NCBI GenBank assembly: GCA_017988355.1
Contig: JAGNRX010000039.1
Location: 1 to 9,480, forward strand
Length of the DNA stretch: 9,480 nucleotides
From: Bacteroidales bacterium
Lineage (GTDB): Bacteria; Bacteroidota; Bacteroidia; Bacteroidales; P3
Reading direction: 5' to 3'
Shown here: piece after piece, positions 1-6,196 of the stretch
Layout of the letters: the number at the start of each line of letters is the position of its first letter
Position numbering within the stretch: position 1 is the stretch's first letter
Notes under the pieces: model-generated
Told to the model about the DNA's origin: nothing
The model's database searches: none
What the model saw: only the letters and a program-made list of their open reading frames with translations
Made by a program: the position numbers and the translations under genes

Positions 1-2
1 CC

Positions 3-1049
3 AATATATCTGGGCTATTGCTCTTCAAAACCGATAGCATACTTTCAGTCTTAGATCGTTTTATAGTTATTATTCTTTGTTCCATACTCCTTTGGTCAGG
101 CATCCTTAAAACAGAATTTAAGATAGAATACTTTATCTTTGCACAGCTTTTCGCCTATTCCATTTCTGCAATTATAGCCCTTATTATCTGCATAAAGAAA
201 GCAGGATTTATAAAACTAAGATGGAACTATCCTTTCATCGTTAAGATAATTAAAGACAGCTATCCCTATGCCACACTAATACTTCTTATGGCCTTCTACA
301 ACAAAGCCGATGGTGTAATGGTAGAACGTATTTTGGACGATGGAGCAGAGCAAGCTGGCATTTACGCATCCGCCTTCCGCCTTGTCGATGCAGTAAATAT
401 GATAGCCTATCTTTTCTCCATAATCCTTTTACCTCTTTTCTCACGATTGATTAAAAATAATGACGATGTCCGCCCAATAATCAAGGTCTCATTCCACCTA
501 CTTCTAATGCTAACTGTTTGTTTTGTTGCTCTAAGTCAGGTCTATGGCTACGACCTAATGCACCTTATGTATAACAAACATATAGAAGAAAGTTCAGAAG
601 TCTTCAGAATACTAAGCATTTGCTTTATTCCAATCTCCATGACCTATATTTTTGGAACACTACTAACAGCAAACGGCTCCTTAAAACACCTAAATATAGT
701 TGCTGGATTAGGAATGGTTCTAAATATCAGCATAAACCTCTTCCTAATACCAAGATTTTTTGCCTTAGGAGCAGCATATTCTTCCTTAGTAGCTCAAACC
801 ATAACAGCCATATTCCAAGCCTTGATTGCAATTAAGATATTTAAAATAAAGTTTGACCCAATCTACGCCCTAAAAATACTATTCTTTGTTATCTCCTTAG
901 GACTTTCTGCCTTTATCCTCAAAGACATAACCACTCAGTGGACATACAACCTAATCATAACCTCATTTGCAATGGTTGTCCTAAGCTTTGTATTCAGAAT
1001 ATTCAGCATAAAAGATATCCTTTCCCTACTCAAAGCCTCAAAAGAGTAA
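3..1049 (+). CDS. Wzx/MOP-type polysaccharide flippase, 3' part (5' end outside window)
   Basis: Partial integral membrane protein. The frame is open to the left edge (first residues NISGLLLFKTD), so the TTG at 18 is not a credible start; about 348 residues are visible. At least ten hydrophobic helices can be picked out, for example LDRFIVIILCSILLWSGIL, a helix ending in SIILLPLFSRLI, ICFIPISMTYIFGTLL, and two near the C terminus. The stretch around codons 98-125 (NKADGVMVERILDDGAEQAGIYASAFRLVDA) is typical of the polysaccharide-synthesis/MATE-like flippase superfamily, where a TM helix is followed by a D-x-hydrophobic-M/L pattern. Such proteins move lipid-linked glycans or lipid II-like precursors across the inner membrane; the substrate here cannot be told. 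It ends with TAA and converges with hipA across a repeat-rich gap. The family usually has 12-14 helices, so some 2-4 are missing upstream. Confidence 0.85.
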   Translation, partial: NISGLLLFKTDSILSVLDRFIVIILCSILLWSGILKTEFKIEYFIFAQLFAYSISAIIALIICIKKAGFIKLRWNYPFIVKIIKDSYPYATLILLMAFYNKADGVMVERILDDGAEQAGIYASAFRLVDAVNMIAYLFSIILLPLFSRLIKNNDDVRPIIKVSFHLLLMLTVCFVALSQVYGYDLMHLMYNKHIEESSEVFRILSICFIPISMTYIFGTLLTANGSLKHLNIVAGLGMVLNISINLFLIPRFFALGAAYSSLVAQTITAIFQALIAIKIFKIKFDPIYALKILFFVISLGLSAFILKDITTQWTYNLIITSFAMVVLSFVFRIFSIKDILSLLKASKE

Positions 1050-1057
1050 GAAAAACT

Positions 1058-1120
1058 ACTCAAGTTAAGTAAACTCTCACTCAAATCAAGTTAAAAAACA
1101 CTCAAATCAAGCATTAAATT
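1058..1120. repeat. Tandem array A: three 21-bp units
   Basis: Three consecutive units start at 1058, 1079 and 1100, an exact 21-bp step. All begin ACTCAA. The second and third share ACTCAAATCAAG, and the first and second share CAAGTTAA. The array begins nine bases after the flippase stop and holds no open frame of note. The next 21 bases (1121-1141) align to the same grid with only weak similarity (shared 3' AAATT) and may be a decayed unit or a spacer. Function unknown. Confidence 0.8.
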
Positions 1121-1141
1121 TCTATCTCTTTGTTTAAAATT

Positions 1142-1229
1142 GCTAAGATGTACATCTCACGCTGCTAAGATGTACATCACAAGCCGCTAAGATGTACATC
1201 TCAGTAAGCTAAGATGCACATCTTAGCAA
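1142..1229. repeat. Tandem array B: four 22-bp palindromic units
   Basis: Four units start at 1142, 1164, 1186 and 1208 with an exact 22-bp step. Each opens with GCTAAGATGTACATC (GCTAAGATGCACATC in the fourth). The consensus core GCTAAGATGTACATCTTAGC is a perfect 20-bp palindrome. The fourth unit realises it fully apart from its central base pair; the first three keep the inner self-complementary GATGTACATC and vary at their 3' ends. There are no unique spacers, so it is not CRISPR. Position between two gene 3' ends argues against a promoter operator; a transcribed hairpin cluster (REP-like) or a protein-binding array are possibilities. Confidence 0.9.
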
Positions 1230-1232
1230 AAT

Positions 1233-1287
1233 GAAACGCCGTATTAGAAATTTAATACAGCGTTTCAGAAATTTAATATGGCGTTTT
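1233..1287 (-). terminator. Hairpin with duplicated right arm; likely hipA terminator
   Basis: Left arm 1233-1246 (GAAACGCCGTATTA) pairs with 1253-1266 (TAATACAGCGTTTC) at 13 of 14 positions around a 6-nt loop. A second copy of the right arm lies at 1274-1287 (TAATATGGCGTTTT), 21 bp further on, and could pair with the same left arm using 12 Watson-Crick plus two G-U pairs in RNA. Read on the minus strand after the hipA stop, the first hairpin is followed by CATTTT, a short U-run, which suits a weak intrinsic terminator. On the + strand no U-run follows. Confidence 0.55.
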
Positions 1288-1311
1288 ATGAAAATGAATT
1301 AAGCTAATACC

Positions 1312-2421
1312 TTATTTTATAGTATGTTTTAGCATTTTCCTTGAAAGAGTGATATCAGAAATTTCCTCAATAATCTTTTTAGAGCGTTGTTTGTTTAACC
1401 CAATTATTCGAGCCAGATCCGTAATGTCTTTTAATGTTGGTTCCCCTTGGCTGTTTATTGTCGTTGTATGATAACCATTGAAGCCAATACTTGGCAAAAT
1501 ATCGTAGGCAGGGGAGATAATCCAATTGTTATTTACTAATTGGAATGAGAAGTTTTTAGAATGGTCATCTCTATTTGATATAATAATATTGAAGACCATT
1601 TGGCGAAAAAGCTTATAAACTTCTTCCATATTATTAGTTAGGATAGCACATGCTTTTAGCAAATCGATATAATCTAAACTTGGTATCCTGTGGTCAGCAT
1701 TTAATAAACCTGATGCACTTATGGTATGGATTTTCCCTTCTTCTGTTCTGTCGAAACGCTGAACTGCAAAGTACTTACCTAAAATCAATTTTGTTTCTGG
1801 CATTTCAATACCACATTCTTTTGCTAGTAGGGAATAATCATATTCTATTTGACCAATATCTTTTGAATCATAAGTACTTTTAAATTTTACAAGCCATTCT
1901 TTACCATCTATCTTCACAAAAATCTTCGGTCTTGCGCCACCTGAGGAAGATCCGTACTGATAAAAAGTATCAATTGCTCCTCCATCATAGTCTTTACTTG
2001 AAAGAATAGCCTCAGCTTCCTTCGCCAAAACATCAAAATCAATTATACCTTCTTTTTCTTCGCTGCTGTTATCAGGAAAGTACTCTAAGGCTCCTCTACC
2101 ATTTGAACCAATCAAAGACAAACGCTGTAATATAGTTAGCTTATAAGGGTCTATTCCTTTTTGCTTTAAATAATAATCAAGGATTAGATTACCCCAACCA
2201 TCAGGAAGGCTATCGCCAAAAACTCCAAAGCCACCTGAGAAAGGAGTTCTTTTGGCTATGAAAACGCCTGTGTTTAATGGTAAGATAAAAGGGGATATTG
2301 AAGTTCCTGTTTTTATATATTCAGCATCATATTCAAAAGCACATAAATTATCTGGCGTTATTGCGAGTTTGCCAATAAGCTTTTGGTTTAAAAAAACTTC
2401 TAATGAATTTATATTTTTCAT
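1312..2421 (-). CDS. hipA: HipA-family serine/threonine kinase toxin
   Basis: Protein of 369 residues, somewhat shorter than E. coli HipA (about 440) but with all landmarks. The N-terminal HipA domain runs over about residues 5-110 and includes GGFGVFGDSLPDGWG at 63-77. A Ser-rich loop GSSSGGARPK (157-166) matches the region of the autophosphorylated Ser150 of E. coli HipA. A lysine in WLVKF (K179) suits ATP binding. NRDDHSKN (283-290) gives the catalytic Asp (D285 by the D-x-H-x-K-N pattern) and Asn290, and PAYD supplies the metal-binding D307. E. coli HipA phosphorylates glutamyl-tRNA synthetase and halts translation; related kinases hit other tRNA synthetases, so the target here is open. 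The ATG overlaps the hipB stop (ATGA) and is preceded five bases upstream by AGGAGGT, an unusually good ribosome site for this phylum. No catalytic residue appears lost. Confidence 0.93.
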   Translation of the reverse strand: MKNINSLEVFLNQKLIGKLAITPDNLCAFEYDAEYIKTGTSISPFILPLNTGVFIAKRTPFSGGFGVFGDSLPDGWGNLILDYYLKQKGIDPYKLTILQRLSLIGSNGRGALEYFPDNSSEEKEGIIDFDVLAKEAEAILSSKDYDGGAIDTFYQYGSSSGGARPKIFVKIDGKEWLVKFKSTYDSKDIGQIEYDYSLLAKECGIEMPETKLILGKYFAVQRFDRTEEGKIHTISASGLLNADHRIPSLDYIDLLKACAILTNNMEEVYKLFRQMVFNIIISNRDDHSKNFSFQLVNNNWIISPAYDILPSIGFNGYHTTTINSQGEPTLKDITDLARIIGLNKQRSKKIIEEISDITLSRKMLKHTIK

Positions 2422-2750
2422 ATTCCACCTCCTCTTTTACGTTTCTTTGCCTTATCGATATTAATTATCTCGTCAATATTACTATAACTTGTCTTATCGA
2501 AAAGTGAAGAAAAATCATCTGTAGCATTAAGTGCAAATGCAATCATAACTAAGCTACGAAGGGAAACCTCTCCCGTTAGTTCAAATTTGCGATATGTTGA
2601 AATAGGTATGCCAGAGCGTAGAGAGATTTCTTTTTGGGTGAAGTTTTTTTCTAATCTTCTTTCTCTAACACGAGAGGCTAAAGACGACATTATTCTATCA
2701 GGATTTCTATCTGTAAGTGATGCTATAATGTTACTTGATTGGTTTTTCAT
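2418..2750 (-). CDS. hipB: HipB-like antitoxin, HTH_3 (Cro/C1) regulator
   Basis: DNA-binding protein of 110 residues. The helix-turn-helix covers about residues 24-78, with the core QKEISLRSGIPISTYRKFE (39-57) typical of the Cro/C1 family. An N-terminal extension of about 20 residues precedes it. The C-terminal tail ends in a basic patch (KAKKRKRGGGI) whose Gly codons double as the AGGAGG ribosome site of hipA. By homology with HipB it should bind and neutralise the downstream kinase and repress its own promoter. The gene overlaps hipA by four bases, the usual antitoxin-first order. A 24-bp direct repeat lies once just upstream and once inside codons 5-13. A -7 element TATCTTTG precedes the start by 27 bases. 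The ATG at 2750 is preferred because it lies just downstream of that promoter. Confidence 0.9.
   Translation of the reverse strand: MKNQSSNIIASLTDRNPDRIMSSLASRVRERRLEKNFTQKEISLRSGIPISTYRKFELTGEVSLRSLVMIAFALNATDDFSSLFDKTSYSNIDEIINIDKAKKRKRGGGI
2427..2433 (-). promoter_or_regulatory. Strong Shine-Dalgarno of hipA inside hipB
   Basis: AGGAGGT on the minus strand sits five bases before the hipA ATG and is read as Gly codons at the end of hipB. Bacteroidota genes generally lack such a motif, and other starts in this window have only A-rich leaders. Together with the ATGA overlap it suggests coupled, efficient toxin translation. Confidence 0.7.
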
Positions 2751-2777
2751 GCTTAAGTGATACTATGATGTTAGTTG
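2714..2777. repeat. Direct repeat pair flanking the hipB start, candidate operator
   Basis: Two 24-bp copies at 2714-2737 and 2754-2777 match at 21 positions and are offset by 40 bp, close to four helical turns. On the + strand both start TAAGTGAT and end TTG, with CTAT in the middle. The upstream copy fills almost the whole leader between the hipB -7 element and the ATG; the downstream copy is in the hipB coding region. The offset is not a multiple of three, so this is not a protein-level repeat. Autoregulation by HipB or HipAB is inferred from position only. Confidence 0.6.
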
Positions 2778-2808
2778 CAAAGATAGTGCAATAAGAGTGA
2801 AAAACCAA
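2778..2808 (-). promoter_or_regulatory. hipBA promoter (Bacteroidota -33/-7 type)
   Basis: On the minus strand TATCTTTG (2785-2778) matches the Bacteroidota -7 consensus TAnnTTTG exactly. A TTGG (2808-2805) lies 19 bases upstream, fitting the loose TTG/TTTG -33 element. The ATG follows 27 bases downstream. This gives hipBA a promoter of its own beyond dfrA. Confidence 0.6.
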
Positions 2809-2821
2809 GAAAAGGGTCTTG
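2800..2821 (-). terminator. Weak intrinsic terminator after dfrA
   Basis: Directly after the dfrA stop, the minus strand reads CAAGA, a 6-nt loop CCCTTT, TCTTG and then GTTTTT. The 5-bp stem plus U-run resembles a short terminator. It overlaps the -33 region of the hipBA promoter, so termination is probably partial. The stem is short and could be chance. Confidence 0.4.
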
Positions 2822-3307
2822 TTATTTTCTTTTATAGACTAAGAATTGGAATTCTAAGCTGTTGTTTGGATCAGTTTTTATCTCGCTTTCTGATTCCAAA
2901 AGCCAAGTGTTGAGGTCTATTTCTGGGAAAAAAGTATCGGCTTCGAAGTCTTTGAAAACTTTTGTTATATAAAGCTTGTCGCAAAAGGGTAGGGCAGCAT
3001 TGTAAAGCATTCCTCCGCCCATAATAAAGCTTTTATCGAATTGCTTTGCGTAATCAATTGCCTCTTCAACTGAGTGAATAACTGTTGCACCTTGAACTTT
3101 ATAGTCCTTATTCCTTGAAATAATAATGTTTTCTCTTTTTGGTAGGGGTTTAAAAGGAAGAGAATTCCACGTGTTTCTTCCCATAATGATTGGGCAACCA
3201 AGTGTTGTGCTTTTGAAATACTTTAAGTCTTCTGATATATGCCAAAGCAAATCATTGTCTTTTCCTATTGCATTATTATTTGCAATAGCCACTATAATAT
3301 TTATCAT
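2822..3307 (-). CDS. folA: Dihydrofolate reductase
   Basis: NADPH-dependent reduction of dihydrofolate to tetrahydrofolate, cytosolic. The 161-residue length is normal for the family (E. coli 159). Landmarks align residue for residue with E. coli: AIGKDNDLLWHISEDL (13-28) contains W22 and the active-site acid D27; MGRNTWNSLP at 42-51 is the cofactor/structural loop; the GGG turn lies near residue 97. The start ATG at 3307 follows the thyA stop by 20 bases, so the two should be co-transcribed and work in sequence: ThyA yields dihydrofolate and this enzyme recycles it. Position 30 is Tyr where E. coli has Trp; this is within family variation and is not evidence of trimethoprim resistance. Also called dfrA or folA. 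Confidence 0.95.
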   Translation of the reverse strand: MINIIVAIANNNAIGKDNDLLWHISEDLKYFKSTTLGCPIIMGRNTWNSLPFKPLPKRENIIISRNKDYKVQGATVIHSVEEAIDYAKQFDKSFIMGGGMLYNAALPFCDKLYITKVFKDFEADTFFPEIDLNTWLLESESEIKTDPNNSLEFQFLVYKRK

Positions 3308-3327
3308 AATCGTAGTTTTCTTTTGTC

Positions 3328-4122
3328 TTAAACAGCAATTGGAGCTTTAATTGTAGGGTGGGATTGATAGTTTATAATCTCTATATCCTCATATTTAAAG
3401 TCAAAAATGCTTGTAATTTCTTTGTTTAGTTTTAGTTGAGCTAGGGGATATGTCTCTCTTGAAAGCTGAAGGTGAGCTTGGTCAAAATGATTTAAGTAAA
3501 TATGAGCATCGCCAAGGGTATGAATAAATTCTCCTACTTCAAGCTCGCAAACCTGTGCTATCATATGAGTTAGCAATGCGTAAGATGCGATATTAAATGG
3601 AACACCAAGGAATATATCTGCACTCCTCTGATATAGCTGACAGGAAAGTTTTCCATTAGCTACATAGAACTGGAAAAGGATATGGCAAGGGGGAAGAGCC
3701 ATCTTATCAATTTCCCCAACATTCCAAGCATTTATTAGTAATCTTCTTGAATTTGGGTTAGTCTTTATTTGCTCAATTAGTTCTGTGATTTGATCTATTG
3801 TTTCTCCCTCTGGGTTTGTCCAAGACCTCCATTGCTTTCCGTAAATGGGGCCTAAGTCTCCGCTTTCATCTGCCCACTCATCCCAAATTGTAACCTTGTT
3901 TTCGTGAAGGTATTTAATATTTGTATTGCCTTGTAAGAACCAAAGAAGTTCATGTATAATTGAACGAGTATGTAGTTTCTTAGTAGTTACCATAGGAAAT
4001 CCCTCTTGAAGATTATATCTCATTTGATAACCAAATACACTCTTTGTTCCTGTTCCTGTCCTATCTTCTTTTAGGTTGCCATTTTCAAGAACATATTCTA
4101 ATAAATCTAAGTATTGCTTCAT
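3328..4122 (-). CDS. thyA: Thymidylate synthase
   Basis: Methylates dUMP to dTMP using methylene-THF, which is oxidised to dihydrofolate. The protein is 264 residues, exactly the E. coli ThyA length, and key residues keep the E. coli numbers: R21 in EDRTGTGT, the nucleophile C146 in [11 protein letters not shown], and the dUMP-binding stretch [20 protein letters not shown] (165-184). No insertions or losses are seen. It lies 52 bases downstream of purD and 20 bases upstream of dfrA on the same strand. No convincing promoter was found in the purD-thyA gap, so it is probably read from upstream. Confidence 0.98.
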   Translation of the reverse strand: MKQYLDLLEYVLENGNLKEDRTGTGTKSVFGYQMRYNLQEGFPMVTTKKLHTRSIIHELLWFLQGNTNIKYLHENKVTIWDEWADESGDLGPIYGKQWRSWTNPEGETIDQITELIEQIKTNPNSRRLLINAWNVGEIDKMALPPCHILFQFYVANGKLSCQLYQRSADIFLGVPFNIASYALLTHMIAQVCELEVGEFIHTLGDAHIYLNHFDQAHLQLSRETYPLAQLKLNKEITSIFDFKYEDIEIINYQSHPTIKAPIAV

Positions 4123-4174
4123 AAAATCTTAGTTGAGAGTTTATTGTTTAGGGTTTAAAGTAGGTATGAAATGC

Positions 4175-5446
4175 TTATAAAAGGTCTTTTCCTATATCTC
4201 TTCTAAAATACTTGCCTTTATAGGAAATCTTATCAACGTTCTTATATGTATTATCTAAGGCCTCTTCTATTGTATTGCCAAAAGAAGTTATTGCAATCAC
4301 TCTTCCGCCATTGGTTTGTATCTTTCCTTCACTTTCTTTTGTTCCTGCGTGAAAAACAATGCAATCTCTTGTTTCTTCAATGCCAGATATAATATCTCCT
4401 TTCTTATAATCCTCAGGATAACCACCAGCAACCATCATAACAGTTGTTGTATATCGTGGGTCAATTTCTAGGTTTACTTTATCAAGTGACTTAGTCCTAA
4501 AACTAGAAAATGCTTCTACTATATCGGATTTAATTCTTGGAAAAACGCTTTCTGTTTCTGGGTCGCCCATCCTAACATTATATTCAATAACATAAGGCTC
4601 TCCTCCAACATTCATTAAACCAATAAAAATAAAACCTTGGTATGGGATATTCTCTTTCTTAAGGCCTTCAATTGTAGGGATGATAATTGTTTTCTCTACC
4701 TTATCCATAAAAGTCTTATCTGCAAAAGGAACAGGGGAAATTGAACCCATGCCACCAGTGTTTAAACCAGTATCACCCTCTAAAATACGTTTATAATCCT
4801 TAGCAACAGGTAATACTTTATAGTTTTCACCATCGCTTAACACAAAGACACTACATTCTATTCCTTTCAAGAATTCCTCAATCACAACCTTTGCAGAAGC
4901 AGCACCAAACTTAGCATCTTCAAGCATTTCTCTTAGTTCCTTTTCTGCCTCTTCAATAGTTTCAGGAATAATAACGCCTTTTCCAGCTGCTAATCCGTCA
5001 GCTTTCAATACATAAGGAGGTTTTGAGGTTTTTAGAAAGGCTATTCCCTCTTCTAATGTCTCCTTATAAAAGGTCTTATATCTTGCAGTAGGGATATTAT
5101 TCTTTTGCATAAACTCTTTTGCAAAGTCTTTGCTACCCTCAAGTTCTGCTCCTTCTTTGCTTGGCCCAATAACCAAAATATCTCTTAAGTCTTTATCATT
5201 ATGAAAGAAATTCCAAATCCCGTCAACCAATGGTTGTTCTGGCCCAACAACAAGGATTTCAATTTTCTGACTTAATACAAAATCCTTAATCTTTGAAAAC
5301 TCAGACCCAACGTTCACATTCTCCCCACACTGTGCAGTCCCTGGATTCCCTGGTGAAATATAAAGCTTTGTTAATAATTTACTTTCTTCAATCTTTCTTG
5401 CAATGGCGTGCTCTCTTGCACCACTTCCCAATAATAATATATTCAT
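4175..5446 (-). CDS. purD: Phosphoribosylamine-glycine ligase (GAR synthetase)
   Basis: Second step of purine synthesis: joins 5-phosphoribosylamine and glycine with ATP to give glycinamide ribonucleotide. The 423-residue length is typical. The N-terminal domain starts with LLLGSGAREHAIA (4-16) and has GPEQPLVDG (68-76). The ATP-grasp core shows KADGLAAGKGV (148-158), VIEEFLKGIECSVFVLSDG (188-206), LNTGGMGSISPVP (228-240) and YNVRMGDPETE (289-299); the last replaces the commoner FNARFGDPE wording but keeps the metal-binding Asn and the GDPE core. The C-terminal domain contains the usual VMMVAGGYP and NGGRV motifs. It starts 17 bases after the fic stop, which suggests one transcript. Confidence 0.97.
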   Translation of the reverse strand: MNILLLGSGAREHAIARKIEESKLLTKLYISPGNPGTAQCGENVNVGSEFSKIKDFVLSQKIEILVVGPEQPLVDGIWNFFHNDKDLRDILVIGPSKEGAELEGSKDFAKEFMQKNNIPTARYKTFYKETLEEGIAFLKTSKPPYVLKADGLAAGKGVIIPETIEEAEKELREMLEDAKFGAASAKVVIEEFLKGIECSVFVLSDGENYKVLPVAKDYKRILEGDTGLNTGGMGSISPVPFADKTFMDKVEKTIIIPTIEGLKKENIPYQGFIFIGLMNVGGEPYVIEYNVRMGDPETESVFPRIKSDIVEAFSSFRTKSLDKVNLEIDPRYTTTVMMVAGGYPEDYKKGDIISGIEETRDCIVFHAGTKESEGKIQTNGGRVIAITSFGNTIEEALDNTYKNVDKISYKGKYFRRDIGKDLL

Positions 5447-5463
5447 TTCTATAGTTTTCTTTT

Positions 5464-6195
5464 CTACTTAAGTATTCTAATTAAATCTAACTGTGTTTGT
5501 ATGACCATTTCTGCTATAAAATCTATAAATCCTTTATCATCACTATGGGCTTTCTCTAATAGTGTTATATATTCAGAACGAAGAATAGGAGGAATAATAG
5601 CAATAGTGTAGGCATTCCTAAGAAGGGAAAGGTTCATTAATAACCTTGCGACCCTTCCGTTGCCATCAATAAAAGGATGTATAAAGACAAATTTCAAATG
5701 AGTTAGGGCTGCGAAGCAAATAGGGTTTAATGTCTTTTCATTTTCATTATACCAAAGGACAATTTCATTTATTTCTTTTTCAATATTATTTGGTGAAGTC
5801 ACACTATATTGACTTCCTGATATAAAAACCTGTTCTTTTCTATACTTGCCTGCTTTCACAGAGTCTATATTCTCATAAAACAAACGGTGAAGCTCTAAAA
5901 TATCTTCTGCTTTTAGGCTTGAATTATTTACTATTTCATAAATATAATCATAAGCCTTTGCATGCCCTGTTGCTTCGTAGATATCCCTTAGAGGTTTCCC
6001 TCCAACAGTTAAACCGTCCTCAATCACAACCTTTGTTTCTGATTCAGTCAGGCTGTTTCCCTCCAAAGCATTAGAAGAAAACGTAAGACCTATCCTATAA
6101 TATGCTTTTAAAGAATAAAGAGTTTCTTTTGCAAAAGGACGGAAGCTATCAATAATCGCTTTATTCTCAAATGCCTTATCAAATAAACCACTCAT
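5464..6195 (-). CDS. Fic-domain AMP-transferase with N-terminal self-inhibitory helix
   Basis: Fic proteins usually transfer AMP from ATP to a hydroxyl side chain of a target protein. The full catalytic motif HPFIDGNGRVAR is at 173-184, with H173 as the expected base. An inhibitory motif of the [S/T]xxxE[G/N] type, SNALEG (41-46), lies near the N terminus; its E45 should block ATP binding, which places the protein in class II (inhibition in the same chain). The start is set at 6195, giving 243 residues: this ATG comes one base after the rnr stop and begins MSGLFDKAF. A longer frame from 6276 would lie inside rnr and adds only a Lys/Gln/Asn-rich shadow of the RNase R tail. The target is unknown; such genes may be toxins or housekeeping regulators. 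It sits between rnr and purD on one strand. Confidence 0.92.
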   Translation of the reverse strand: MSGLFDKAFENKAIIDSFRPFAKETLYSLKAYYRIGLTFSSNALEGNSLTESETKVVIEDGLTVGGKPLRDIYEATGHAKAYDYIYEIVNNSSLKAEDILELHRLFYENIDSVKAGKYRKEQVFISGSQYSVTSPNNIEKEINEIVLWYNENEKTLNPICFAALTHLKFVFIHPFIDGNGRVARLLMNLSLLRNAYTIAIIPPILRSEYITLLEKAHSDDKGFIDFIAEMVIQTQLDLIRILK

Positions 6196-6196
6196 A

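Noticed and set aside
18..20. TTG as the start of the flippase gene
   Set aside because: The frame stays open to the window edge with residues that fit the family, and the first helices would be missing; the gene is cut by the window.
1142..1229. CRISPR array
   Set aside because: Units are contiguous 22-bp repeats with no unique spacers, and no cas genes are present.
1650..1883. + strand open frames inside hipA, and similar ones inside rnr, dfrA and the flippase gene
   Set aside because: They are antisense or out-of-frame shadows of well-supported genes and their translations show no family features.
2752..2785. Longer hipB reading upstream through the first repeat copy
   Set aside because: The 40-bp offset puts the two copies in different frames and there are stops in the hipB frame upstream, so the repeat does not extend the protein.
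4123..4174. Separate thyA promoter or riboswitch in the purD-thyA gap
   Set aside because: The 52 bases hold no exact TAnnTTTG element and no convincing stem; only a weak TACTTTA-like string is seen.
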